Below, one piece after another: positions 1 through 6,477 of a stretch of DNA of 40,657 nt (the first letter of the stretch is position 1; the number at the start of each line of letters is the position of its first letter). The translations under genes were made by a program, and so were the position numbers. Source of the DNA: DATLGB01 sp038258425 (GTDB taxonomy: Bacteria; Actinomycetota; Thermoleophilia; Solirubrobacterales; Solirubrobacteraceae); assembly GCA_038258425.1 (NCBI GenBank), contig JBBSPV010000035.1, positions 1-40,657 on the forward strand. The letters are read 5' to 3'. The notes beneath the pieces are model-generated. The model ran no database searches, had not been told where the DNA came from, and was given only the letters and a program-made list of their open reading frames with translations.

Positions 1-135
1 CGCGTATCGGGCGGGGGCTGGGGGGTGGTGGGTTGGGCTTGGGGTGGTTTGGTGTGCGGGGTGTGGGTGGGCGCCGTGTTGTTCCGCGGGCGGGTGCCCT
101 ACCGGGGTGGTGTTGGTTGGGCCACACCTTGGGCA
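1..135. other. G/T-rich low-complexity left edge
   Basis: The plus strand here is dominated by G and T with many GGG, GGTGG and GGTTGG runs, unlike the balanced G+C-rich sequence that follows. The adjoining minus-strand gene loses any resemblance to its family where this tract begins. It may be a contig-end sequencing or assembly artefact, or real low-complexity DNA. I see no gene of its own. Confidence 0.5.
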
Positions 136-408
136 AAAACCTCGACCACCCGGGTCGGGAACGCGACGGAGCACGCGCAGGGCGGCGACGGTCACCGCGA
201 CCTCGACCGCCGCCGAGGCCATCCCGAGCACCCGCTGGCGCCCGCGGTAGCCGCGGGCCCGCCGGAGCTCCTCCGGCGTGAAGTGCTCCGCCGCGGGGAC
301 CGGCTCGGGCGGCGGCCCCGGCGGCCGCGGGGCCAGCAGGCGCACGCCGACCTCGGTGGCCGCCAGCGCGGCAGCGAGCGTCAGGGGCAGGCGCAGGCGC
401 GAGGGCAT
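1..408 (-). CDS. M48-type zinc metallopeptidase, N-terminal fragment
   Basis: Only the N-terminus is present; the reading frame stays open to the window edge. The ATG at 408 starts a hydrophobic segment, a Pro-rich stretch and then FTPEELRRARGYRGRQ at about residues 43-58. In membrane CAAX-protease-like (M48, Ste24) proteins of high-GC actinobacteria an 'F(S/T)xxxLxRARxYRxxQ' element precedes the first membrane helix, which here would be about residues 60-80. From about residue 86 (base 150 and lower) the translation turns into a Pro/His/Thr string with no family resemblance, so the gene is either cut by bad sequence or broken. The HExxH catalytic site lies beyond the window. Starts 16 bp from the divergent phosphoesterase. 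Family assignment rests on recalled N-terminal resemblance only. Confidence 0.4.
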   Translation of the reverse strand, partial: MPSRLRLPLTLAAALAATEVGVRLLAPRPPGPPPEPVPAAEHFTPEELRRARGYRGRQRVLGMASAAVEVAVTVAALRVLRRVPDPGGRGFCPRCGPTNTTPVGHPPAEQHGAHPHPAHQTTPSPTHHPPAPARYA

Positions 409-415
409 CGAATCA

Positions 416-421
416 ACGCTA
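416..421 (-). promoter_or_regulatory. -10-like hexamer of the M48-type gene
   Basis: The minus strand reads TAGCGT, ending 7 nt before the ATG at 408. With this spacing transcription would begin at or next to the start codon, a leaderless arrangement seen repeatedly in this window. Confidence 0.4.
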
Positions 422-424
422 TCG

Positions 425-1156
425 ATGCTCATCGCGGTCGTCACCGACATCCACGGCAACCGGCCGGCGTTCGAGGCCGTCCTCGCCGCGGTCGGCGAGG
501 CCGGCGCGGACGAGCTGTGGTGCCTCGGCGACCTCGTGGGCTACGGCGCCGAGCCCGACGCCTGCGTGCAGCTCGCCGCCGAGCACGCCGACGTCTGCCT
601 CGCGGGCAACCACGACCTCGGCGTCCTCGGCTCGATCTCGATCGAGGACTTCAGCACGGGCGCCCGCCTGGCCGCCGAGTGGACGGCCACCACGATCACC
701 GACGCCACGCGGGACTACCTCGGCGCCCTGCCCTCCGCCGGCGAGCGTCACGGCGTCGGCCTGTTCCACGCCTCGCCGCGCGATCCGGTGTGGGAGTACG
801 TCCTCGACACGGCCACCGCGCAGGCGTGCCTGGACGTGGCGACGCTGGCGGTCAACCTCATCGGCCATTCCCACGTAGCGCTGTCCTTCGACCGCTCCGG
901 CGGCCAGCCCGTCAGCGGCGCCCCGCGGGGCGAGGGGGACGCGGTCGAGCTGGCCGGCCGCGAGTGGCTCGTGAACCCGGGGGCGGTCGGTCAGCCCCGC
1001 GACGGCGACCCGCGGGCGGCCTGGCTGCTGCTCGACCAGGACGCCGGCACGGCCCGCTGGTGCCGGGAGGCCTACGACGTCGCCGCGGCCCAGCGGGCCA
1101 TCCGCGAGGCCCGCCTGCCCGACGTCCTCGCCGAGCGTCTGCAGTACGGCCAGTGA
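425..1156 (+). CDS. Metallophosphoesterase, YfcE/MJ0936-like
   Basis: A 243-residue calcineurin-fold phosphoesterase, normal length for the single-domain YfcE-like family. Visible metal-binding motifs in order: D-x-H-G-N (TDIHGN, residues 8-13), GDLVGYG, GNHD, a FHASP segment, and GHSHV near the middle. These are the expected dinuclear-metal ligands. The closing WLVNPGAVGQPRDGDPRA segment is also typical. The family hydrolyses phosphodiesters or phosphomonoesters; the substrate here is not predictable. The protein is probably cytoplasmic, with no signal peptide. The ATG at 425 is the only sensible start because it directly precedes the first beta strand. It diverges from the M48-type gene and is followed 41 bp later by a lipoprotein gene. 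Confidence 0.85.
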   Translation: MLIAVVTDIHGNRPAFEAVLAAVGEAGADELWCLGDLVGYGAEPDACVQLAAEHADVCLAGNHDLGVLGSISIEDFSTGARLAAEWTATTITDATRDYLGALPSAGERHGVGLFHASPRDPVWEYVLDTATAQACLDVATLAVNLIGHSHVALSFDRSGGQPVSGAPRGEGDAVELAGREWLVNPGAVGQPRDGDPRAAWLLLDQDAGTARWCREAYDVAAAQRAIREARLPDVLAERLQYGQ

Positions 1157-1180
1157 CCGTTCCGCCGCCGGGAGCCCCAC

Positions 1181-1186
1181 TAGCCT
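1181..1186 (+). promoter_or_regulatory. -10-like hexamer before the lipoprotein-kinase pair
   Basis: TAGCCT lies 11 nt before the ATG at 1198, in the 41-bp gap after the phosphoesterase. It fits TANNNT and suggests that the lipoprotein-kinase pair has its own promoter with little or no leader. Confidence 0.35.
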
Positions 1187-1197
1187 CGGTCCCTCCG

Positions 1198-1755
1198 ATG
1201 CCGTTGCGCCGACTCACCGCCCTGGCGCTCGCCGCCGCCGCGGGGCTCGCCGCGACGGGCTGCGGAAGCAGCGGGGACGGCCAGCTCACGAGCCAGCAGG
1301 CCGCCCGCCTGCGGGCCCAGGTCAACAGCGCGAGCGCCGCCGTGCGGGACAAGCGCTGCGACCCGGCGCGCAAGGCCGCCGACAGCGGGGCCAAGCGCGT
1401 TCGCGCGCTGCCCGACTCGGTCGACCCCGCCCTGCAGGACAACCTCGAGCAGGGTTTCAGCGCGCTGACCGACGACATCAACCGCGAGTGCAACGCGGAC
1501 GCCACGCCGACCCCGACCCCGTCCGCGACGCCGACGCCGACGCCGACGCCGACGGAGACGGCCACAGCCACCCCGACCCCGACGCCGACGGAGACGCCCA
1601 GCCCGACGCCGACACCGACGGCCACGGCCTCACCCGAGCCGACGGCGACCGTCGATCCCGGCACGGGCGGCACGGGGACCGACTCGGGCTCCGGCGGCGG
1701 CGGATCGGGCAGCAACGAGCCCCAGCGGGGCATCCAGGAGCAGTCGCCCCCGTGA
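1198..1755 (+). CDS. Lipoprotein with Thr-Pro repeat tail
   Basis: A 185-residue predicted lipoprotein. It has a positively charged start (MPLRR), a hydrophobic Ala/Leu core and a lipobox LAATG-C, so it should be lipidated at Cys21 and held on the outer face of the membrane. A short helical region with two Cys residues (in DKRCDP and NRECNA) follows and could hold a disulfide. The C-terminal half is a Thr-Pro/Ala repeat followed by a Gly/Ser-rich end, like a wall-spanning stalk. I recognise no enzymatic domain. Its stop overlaps the GTG start of the following kinase (GTGA), so the two are translationally coupled and probably work together; the lipoprotein could be a sensor or substrate accessory for the kinase, which is inference. 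Confidence 0.7.
   Translation: MPLRRLTALALAAAAGLAATGCGSSGDGQLTSQQAARLRAQVNSASAAVRDKRCDPARKAADSGAKRVRALPDSVDPALQDNLEQGFSALTDDINRECNADATPTPTPSATPTPTPTPTETATATPTPTPTETPSPTPTPTATASPEPTATVDPGTGGTGTDSGSGGGGSGSNEPQRGIQEQSPP
1501..1640 (+). repeat. In-frame Thr-Pro codon repeat
   Basis: A run of CCGACG-type hexamers with variants encodes mostly alternating Thr-Pro inside the lipoprotein tail. It is a coding low-complexity repeat, likely to vary in length between strains and to be glycosylated or extended in the wall. Confidence 0.75.
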
Positions 1756-2954
1756 CCACCGAGGCCCTGTTCGCCGGCCGCTACCGCCTCGAGCGCCGGC
1801 TCGGCGTCGGCGGCATGTCCACCGTGCAGCTCGGCTTCGACACCCGGCTGGAGCGCTACGTCGCGGTCAAGCTGCTCGCGGAGCACCTCGCCGCCGACGA
1901 CGGCTTCGTGGCCCGCTTCCGCCGCGAGGCGCTCGCCGCCGCCCGGCTCGTGCATCCCAACGTCGTGCAGGTCTACGACTTCGGCACGGACGAGGAGTCC
2001 GAGCGGCAGTTCATCGCCATGGAGTACGTGGAGGGCAGCTCGGGCGCCGAGCTGCTGCGTGAGCAGGGCCGCCTCTCCCCCACCGACGTCGTCGACATCT
2101 GCGCCCAGGCCTGCCGCGGCCTGGACTACGCGCACCGCAACGGCGTCGTGCACCGCGACATCAAGCCGGGCAACCTCCTGCGCAACCCGGACGGGATCGT
2201 CAAGATCGCCGACTTCGGCATCGCCAAGGCGGCCGACGACTCCGACATCACCCGCGTCGGCTCGGTGATCGGCACCGCCGCCTATCTGTCGCCGGAGCAG
2301 GCGCGCGGCGACGCGGCGGGCCCGCCGTCGGACCTCTACGCGCTCGGCGTCGTCGCCTACCAGCTCGTCTCGGGCCGGCTGCCCTACCAGGGCACGTCGC
2401 TGACCGACCTGGCGCGCCAGCAGGAGACCGGCCCGCCCACCGACGTCCACGCGCTCGTGACCGACGTGCCGCCCGCGCTGTCGGAGGCGATCCGCCGGGC
2501 GCTCGCCCCGGACCCGGCCCGCCGCTACGCCTCTGCGCCGGAGTTCGAGCGCGCGCTGCGGGACGGCCTGCGCGGCGTCGCCCCGCACGCCGCCGGCGAG
2601 GACGCGACGGCCGCACTCGGCGCCACGACCGCCGGCACGCGCGTCCTGCGCGAGACGACGGCGACCCGCGCCCTGCCGTCCCAGCGGCGCGCGAACGCCG
2701 ATCCCGAGCCGTACGAGGAGCCGGCGAGCGGCCGCCGGACGGCGGCGCGGGCGACGGCGCCCACGCGCGAGCGGCGGGGCCGCGGCCGCCTGATCGTCAC
2801 CCTCCTGCTGCTCGCCCTCATCCTCGCCGCCCTCGTCGGCGGCTACCTGTACCTCCAGGGCGTCTCCAACGAGCCGAAGCTCGGCACCTACGACGGCACG
2901 ACGCAGCAGACGCTCGACGAGCTGCGCTCGACGATCCGCGACAACACCCGCTGA
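1752..2954 (+). CDS. Membrane Ser/Thr protein kinase, PknB-like
   Basis: A 400-residue eukaryotic-type kinase starting at GTG 1752, overlapping the upstream lipoprotein stop. All key motifs are present: glycine loop GVGGMSTV (18-25), Lys40 in VAVK, HRDIKPGN with catalytic Asp136, DFG with Asp154, and SPEQARG after the activation segment, so it should be active. A Thr/Arg/Ala-rich juxtamembrane linker leads to one membrane helix at about 347-369 and a tail of only about 31 residues outside. There are no PASTA repeats, so sensing may depend on a partner such as the lipoprotein encoded immediately upstream. It ends 5 bp from the convergent tgt gene. Kinase activity is confident; the stimulus is unknown. 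Confidence 0.9.
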   Translation: MTTEALFAGRYRLERRLGVGGMSTVQLGFDTRLERYVAVKLLAEHLAADDGFVARFRREALAAARLVHPNVVQVYDFGTDEESERQFIAMEYVEGSSGAELLREQGRLSPTDVVDICAQACRGLDYAHRNGVVHRDIKPGNLLRNPDGIVKIADFGIAKAADDSDITRVGSVIGTAAYLSPEQARGDAAGPPSDLYALGVVAYQLVSGRLPYQGTSLTDLARQQETGPPTDVHALVTDVPPALSEAIRRALAPDPARRYASAPEFERALRDGLRGVAPHAAGEDATAALGATTAGTRVLRETTATRALPSQRRANADPEPYEEPASGRRTAARATAPTRERRGRGRLIVTLLLLALILAALVGGYLYLQGVSNEPKLGTYDGTTQQTLDELRSTIRDNTR

Positions 2955-2959
2955 CCGCG

Positions 2960-4159
2960 TCAGGCCGCGGGGGCGGCGCCGGCCCGCAGCGCCGCCGCAC
3001 GCTCGGGGAGCCGGCCGACCAGCACCGCGGCGCGCAGGTCGGCCATGAGGCGCTGGAGGTAGGCGACGTTGTGGAGGGTCATGAGCCGCCCGGCGGTCGG
3101 CTCGTGGGCCCTGACGAGGTAGTGCAGGTAGCCCCGGGTGTAGCCGGCGGCGCACGCGGGGCACGGGCAGCCGTCCATCAGCGGCTCCTCCGAGCGCTTC
3201 CAGCGCGCCTTGGCCAGGTCGAGCCGCCATCGCGCCTGCGGGTCCGGCACGATGGCCATCCCGTGCCGGCCGAGCCGCGTCGGCATCGCGCAGTCGAAGC
3301 TGTCGATCCCGAGCTCGACGCCGCGGATGAGGTCGTCGACGTCGCCGATCCCGAGCAGGTGCCGGGGCCGGATGTCAGCCCGCCCACCCAGCTCGTCCAC
3401 GGCCCAGTCGACGACCTCGTACATCTGCGCCTTGTCCGCGCCGAGCGAGCCCCCGACCGCGATGCCGCCCGTCCCCCGGGCCGCGACGGCCTGGGCCGAG
3501 GCGCGCCGCAGGTCCTCCTCCGTCCCGCCCTGGACGATGGCGTAGAGCAGCTGCCCCTCCGGCGCCCGCTCGGCGTGCCAGGCCACGCACCGGTCCAGCC
3601 AGCGGTGCGTGCGCTCCGTGGAGCGCGCGGTGTAGTCCCGGGAGACGTGGAACGGCGTGCACTCGTCAAAGGCGAGAGCGATGTCCGAGCCGAGCGCGGC
3701 CTGCACCGCCATCGACGTCTCGGGGCCCATGAAGTGGCGCGAGCCGTCGAGGTAGGAGCGGAAGGCGACGCCGGCCTCGGAGATCTCGAGCGTCTTGCCC
3801 GCGCGCTCGCTCGCGCGCCGGCGGCCCTTGACCTCGTCCGCGACGGTGCCGTGCCCCATGGAGAAGACCTGGAACCCACCGGAGTCGGTGATGATCGGGT
3901 GCTCCCAGCGCATGAAGCGGTGCAGCCCGCCGAACCCCGCGATCAGCTCGTGTCCCGGGGTGAGGAAGAGATGGAACGTGTTGCCGAGGACCATGTCGTA
4001 GCCGAGCCCGCGGACCTCGTGCGGCTCGAGCGTCTTGATCGTGCCCTTGGTGGCCAGCGGGACGAACGCCGGGGTGCGGACGGCGCCGTGGGCCAGCTGC
4101 AGCGTCCCCGCCCGGGCGCGCGACGCGGGATCGCGCGCGTGGATCTCGAACGGCGACAT
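2960..4159 (-). CDS. tgt: Queuine/preQ1 tRNA-ribosyltransferase
   Basis: A 399-residue tRNA-guanine transglycosylase, which swaps guanine 34 of GUN-anticodon tRNAs for a queuosine precursor or queuine. Seen: ITDSGGFQVFS, LAFDECTPF, the nucleophile region FDCAMPTR, and the zinc site CPCPACAAGY with a downstream HYL histidine. The base-recognition loop reads GGIAVGGSLG, not the VGE form of E. coli-like preQ1 enzymes. I chose ATG 4159 (MSPFEIHARD) over a TTG at 4198 because the longer form would overlap the divergent gene at 4191, and because TAGCCT lies 8 nt upstream of 4159. No queuosine-synthesis genes are nearby. Convergent with the kinase gene. Confidence 0.92.
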   Translation of the reverse strand: MSPFEIHARDPASRARAGTLQLAHGAVRTPAFVPLATKGTIKTLEPHEVRGLGYDMVLGNTFHLFLTPGHELIAGFGGLHRFMRWEHPIITDSGGFQVFSMGHGTVADEVKGRRRASERAGKTLEISEAGVAFRSYLDGSRHFMGPETSMAVQAALGSDIALAFDECTPFHVSRDYTARSTERTHRWLDRCVAWHAERAPEGQLLYAIVQGGTEEDLRRASAQAVAARGTGGIAVGGSLGADKAQMYEVVDWAVDELGGRADIRPRHLLGIGDVDDLIRGVELGIDSFDCAMPTRLGRHGMAIVPDPQARWRLDLAKARWKRSEEPLMDGCPCPACAAGYTRGYLHYLVRAHEPTAGRLMTLHNVAYLQRLMADLRAAVLVGRLPERAAALRAGAAPAA

Positions 4160-4167
4160 CGGCTGCG

Positions 4168-4184
4168 AGGCTAAGCGGTAGGTT
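4168..4184. promoter_or_regulatory. Back-to-back leaderless promoters of tgt and the CNB gene
   Basis: Only 31 bp separate the two start codons. The minus strand carries TAGCCT (4173-4168), 8 nt before the tgt ATG; the plus strand carries TAGGTT (4179-4184), 6 nt before the ATG at 4191. Both fit TANNNT with a start point at or close to the initiation codon. Neither gene has room for a normal leader and ribosome-binding site. Confidence 0.5.
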
Positions 4185-4190
4185 CCGGGC

Positions 4191-4574
4191 ATGGACAAGG
4201 CGCGCCTGAAGTCGATCCCGCTGTTCGCGAACCTCGACGACCACGACCTGGGCGTCGTCGCGACCTTCGCGACCCAGGAGTCCTTCTCCGACGGCGACGT
4301 CCTCGTGCGCGAGGGCGACTACTCCTACGAGCTGCTGGTCATCGAGGAGGGCACGGCGCAGGTCAGCCGCGGCGGCGAGATCGTGGCGACGCTCGGCCCG
4401 GGCGACTTCTTCGGGGAGGCCGGCGTGCTCGAGAACTCGATGCGCAACGCCACCGTGGTGGCGACGTCCGGGATGCTCGCCATCGCGCTGACGACCTTCG
4501 ACATCAAGCGCCTGCGCAACATGCCCGGCGTGATGGAGAAGATCGGCGCCGCCGCCCGCGAGCGCAGCGCCTGA
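4191..4574 (+). CDS. Stand-alone cyclic-nucleotide-binding domain protein
   Basis: 127 residues forming one Crp/Fnr-type cNMP-binding domain and nothing else. The N-terminus (LKSIPLFANLDD) and the phosphate-binding cassette FFGEAGVLENSMRNATV, with its Glu and Arg, are recognisable, so it may bind cAMP or a related nucleotide. There is no helix-turn-helix domain, so it is not a Crp-type transcription factor by itself; such single-domain proteins usually act through a partner. No adenylate cyclase or obvious partner is adjacent. The gene appears monocistronic, with a leaderless-type promoter in front and a hairpin behind. Confidence 0.8.
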   Translation: MDKARLKSIPLFANLDDHDLGVVATFATQESFSDGDVLVREGDYSYELLVIEEGTAQVSRGGEIVATLGPGDFFGEAGVLENSMRNATVVATSGMLAIALTTFDIKRLRNMPGVMEKIGAAARERSA

Positions 4575-4613
4575 CGCGCGCGGCCCGCGGGGGTCACCTG
4601 CGGGCCGTGCGCG
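4575..4613. terminator. Bidirectional GC-rich hairpin between the CNB gene and hsp20
   Basis: CGGCCCGC (4581-4588) pairs perfectly with GCGGGCCG (4600-4607) around an 11-nt loop; CGCG on the left can extend the stem with GCGCG on the right after a one-base bulge. It fills the 45-bp gap between convergent genes. There is no U-tract, so it would be a stem-only terminator. Confidence 0.45.
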
Positions 4614-4619
4614 ATGGCG

Positions 4620-5111
4620 TCAGGCCGCCGAGCCCTCGAGCCGGTGGTCCTCCGCCTCGATGACCTCGGACTGGTCGTCGGCGGGGGAGATCTCGATGCG
4701 GCGGGGCTTGGCGGCGACGGGCTTGGGGATCGTCACCTCGAGGACCCCGTGGGCGAAGGACGCGACGACGGCGTCGGCGTCGACGCCCTTCGGCAAGGTC
4801 AGCGAGCGCGAGAAGCGGCCGAACGGCCGCTCGACGCGGTAGAAGCCGTCCCGGCGGGCGCCCGTGTGCGGCTTGCGCTCACCCGAGACCGTGAGCACCT
4901 GCTCCTCGACCTCGATGGCGACGTCCTGGCTCGTGAGGCCGGGCAGGTCGGCGTGCAGGACGAAGGCCTCGCCGGTCTCGACGAGGTCCATCGCCGGCGT
5001 CCACCGGCCGCCGACCGCGGCCGCGCCGTCCGTGACGGTGTTGAAGAGGCGGTTCATCTCCGACTGAAGGGAGCCGAGCTCACGGAGTGGCTCCCAGCGC
5101 ACGGTGGTCAT
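4620..5111 (-). CDS. Small heat-shock protein, Hsp20/alpha-crystallin family
   Basis: A 163-residue small heat-shock protein, which holds unfolding proteins in large oligomers without using ATP. The alpha-crystallin core runs from about residue 38 (PAMDLVETGEAFVLHADLPG) to VLEVTIPKP, and a C-terminal I-x-I tail motif (RRIEI) used for oligomer assembly is present. The N-terminus (MTTVRWEPLRELGSLQSEMNRLF) is typical of the actinobacterial Hsp18 class. The ATG at 5111 is preceded by a strong AGGAGGAGA ribosome-binding site and a near-consensus vegetative promoter, so this gene, unlike many neighbours, has a real leader. CIRCE (HrcA) and HAIR (HspR) elements are not visible. Confidence 0.92.
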   Translation of the reverse strand: MTTVRWEPLRELGSLQSEMNRLFNTVTDGAAAVGGRWTPAMDLVETGEAFVLHADLPGLTSQDVAIEVEEQVLTVSGERKPHTGARRDGFYRVERPFGRFSRSLTLPKGVDADAVVASFAHGVLEVTIPKPVAAKPRRIEISPADDQSEVIEAEDHRLEGSAA

Positions 5112-5145
5112 GCGTGTCTCCTCCTGGGAACGGTGGGTGGGATTC

Positions 5146-5162
5146 CGACGGTGCTTCCGTCG
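5146..5162 (-). promoter_or_regulatory. Hairpin at the predicted 5' end of the hsp20 transcript
   Basis: CGACGG and CCGTCG form a perfect 6-bp inverted repeat around a 5-nt loop, beginning a few bases after the predicted start point. It could stabilise the mRNA 5' end, serve as an operator at +1, or melt with temperature. It does not cover the ribosome-binding site. Confidence 0.4.
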
Positions 5163-5163
5163 T

Positions 5164-5199
5164 ACCCGACAGTATGAAATCTCAGTCGCGGACTGTCAA
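5164..5199 (-). promoter_or_regulatory. Housekeeping sigma promoter of hsp20
   Basis: On the minus strand a perfect -35 TTGACA (5199-5194) is followed by exactly 17 nt and a -10 CATACT (5176-5171, 4 of 6 matches). The start point would be near 5164, giving a leader of about 50 nt. The -35 box lies inside the last codons of the upstream MarR gene. Confidence 0.75.
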
Positions 5200-5679
5200 G
5201 TCCTGGGAGACTCGATCGGGCTCGGCGGCGCCGGGCGTCATCCGTTCCCACAGCACGGACAGCCGCTCGAGGTCCTCGTCGTCGAGGTGGCGCAGGAAGC
5301 GCTCGCGGACCCCGTCGAGATGGGTCCGGCGCGCGGGCTCGAGCAGGGACTCGCCGGCCTCGGTGAGCACGGCGAAGCAGCCGCGGGCGTCCGAGGCGCA
5401 GTGCTCGCGGCGCAGCAGCCCCTGCCGGGCGAGCCGATCGACCAGCCGCGTCATGCCCGAGCGGCTGAGCAGCGCGCGGTCCGCGAGGTCGGCCATCCGC
5501 AGCCGCCGGCCCTCGGCCGAGCGCAGGGTGACCAGGACGTCGTAGGAGCCCAACGGCAGGTCGTGAGCCGCCGTGAGCTCGGCGTCGAGCTCACGGGCGA
5601 GGGCGGCGTGGACCCGGAGGAAGCCGCGCCAGGCGCCCAGCTCGGCCTCGGTGAGGTCTCCTGCGGCGGTCCGTGGCAT
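5182..5679 (-). CDS. MarR-family transcriptional regulator
   Basis: A 165-residue winged-helix regulator of usual MarR length. The core reads DLPLGSYDVLVTL, then RRLRMADLADRALLSRSGMTRLVDRLARQGLL, the expected helix-turn-helix and recognition helix, then a wing with CASDARGCFAVLTEAG (the family D-x-R motif) and a C-terminal dimerisation helix. MarR proteins usually repress themselves and a neighbour in response to a phenolic or oxidant ligand. Cys residues near the wing leave redox sensing possible but unproven. ATG at 5679 sits inside an inverted repeat. The gene lies between the VOC gene that ends the glycolytic operon and hsp20, all on one strand. Confidence 0.88.
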   Translation of the reverse strand: MPRTAAGDLTEAELGAWRGFLRVHAALARELDAELTAAHDLPLGSYDVLVTLRSAEGRRLRMADLADRALLSRSGMTRLVDRLARQGLLRREHCASDARGCFAVLTEAGESLLEPARRTHLDGVRERFLRHLDDEDLERLSVLWERMTPGAAEPDRVSQDLTVRD

Positions 5680-5709
5680 CGACCACGGAGTCTAGTTGCA
5701 CGGACAACC
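5671..5709 (-). promoter_or_regulatory. Candidate MarR operators at its own start
   Basis: Two dyads lie here. CCGTGG-N6-CCACGG (5671-5688) spans the start codon. GTTG-N6-CAAC (5695-5708) lies 16 bp upstream and has the form of many MarR sites. They are placed for autorepression by the adjacent regulator. Confidence 0.4.
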
Positions 5710-5712
5710 GCG

Positions 5713-6477
5713 TCAGTCCTCGAGGTCGCCCGCGAGCACCGCGAACGCCGCCTGCTGTGGATCCACGAGCACCGCCATGCTTCCCGACGGGACCTCCATC
5801 GGCGGCGCCAGGACCCGGGCGCCGGCGCCGTGGGCGACGCCGACCGCCTCAGAGACGTCCTCGACCGCGAAGAACGGCAGCCACTCTGGCGGCATGCCGG
5901 GGGCGCCGGGCGGCAGCGCGGCGATGCCGCCGTTGAGGCGCCCGCCGACGCTGACCGACACGCGCCCCCCCGGGGCGCTCGGGATCGCGGCGATCCTCCA
6001 GCCGAGCAGTACGGCGTAGAAGTCGGCCGCCGCGCCGACGTCCGTGGTCTGCAGGTCGTTCCAGCTCAGCGCCCCCGGGACGTTGACCAGGCCGGCCCCC
6101 GGGTGCTCGCCGGGCTGCCAGAGCATGACGGACGCGCCCGTCGGGTCCGCCACCCCCGCCAGCCGGCCGGCGTCCATCACGTCGAACGGCTCGAGCCGCA
6201 CGCTGCCGCCGAGCTCGATCACCCGCGCCGCGGCGGCGTCGACGTCCTCGACGCTCACGTACGAGCGCCAGTGCGGGTGGTGCTCGGTGCCCATCAGCGC
6301 CGCGACCCGGTGGCCGTCGACGGTCGCCATGACGTAGACCTGGCCGTCGTCGAGCGGCAGGTCCTCGTAGGCCCAGCCGAGCACCTCGCCGTAGAAGGCC
6401 TTCGCGCCCTCGAGGTCGCTCGTCGCGAGCTCCTCCCAGCAGAACGTCCCGGGCGCGTAGCGCTCACGCGTCCCCAT
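5713..6477 (-). CDS. VOC-family protein with two glyoxalase-like domains
   Basis: 254 residues made of two vicinal-oxygen-chelate halves. The first starts FCWEELATSDLEGAKAFYGEVLGW, the second LSWNDLQTTDVGAAADFYAVLLGW; each ends in a DPxGAxxxxW- or DPQQAAFAV-type strand. The layout matches mycobacterial CFP30B-like proteins, often labelled hydroxylase or glyoxalase, whose activity is unsettled. No signal peptide. It is the last gene of the glycolytic operon and overlaps gpmI by 14 bp, so it is co-translated with it; a role in detoxifying a glycolytic by-product such as methylglyoxal is attractive but only inferred. Confidence 0.85.
   Translation of the reverse strand: MGTRERYAPGTFCWEELATSDLEGAKAFYGEVLGWAYEDLPLDDGQVYVMATVDGHRVAALMGTEHHPHWRSYVSVEDVDAAAARVIELGGSVRLEPFDVMDAGRLAGVADPTGASVMLWQPGEHPGAGLVNVPGALSWNDLQTTDVGAAADFYAVLLGWRIAAIPSAPGGRVSVSVGGRLNGGIAALPPGAPGMPPEWLPFFAVEDVSEAVGVAHGAGARVLAPPMEVPSGSMAVLVDPQQAAFAVLAGDLED

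Noticed and set aside
1501..1640. Possible CRISPR or non-coding tandem array
   Set aside because: The units are 6-bp in-frame Thr-Pro codons without spacers, inside a lipoprotein gene.
912..3230. A 772-codon minus-strand open frame across the phosphoesterase, lipoprotein and kinase
   Set aside because: It is antisense to three genes with clear motifs, and its translation is low-complexity Arg/Ala/Gly/Val. High GC alone leaves such frames open.
4160..4198. TTG start at 4198 for tgt
   Set aside because: It would overlap the divergent CNB gene and its promoter, and adds residues not seen in the family.
5112..5181. CIRCE or HAIR heat-shock operator before hsp20
   Set aside because: Neither TTAGCACTC-N9-GAGTGCTAA nor CTTGAGT-N7-ACTCAAG is present; only a short unrelated hairpin is found.
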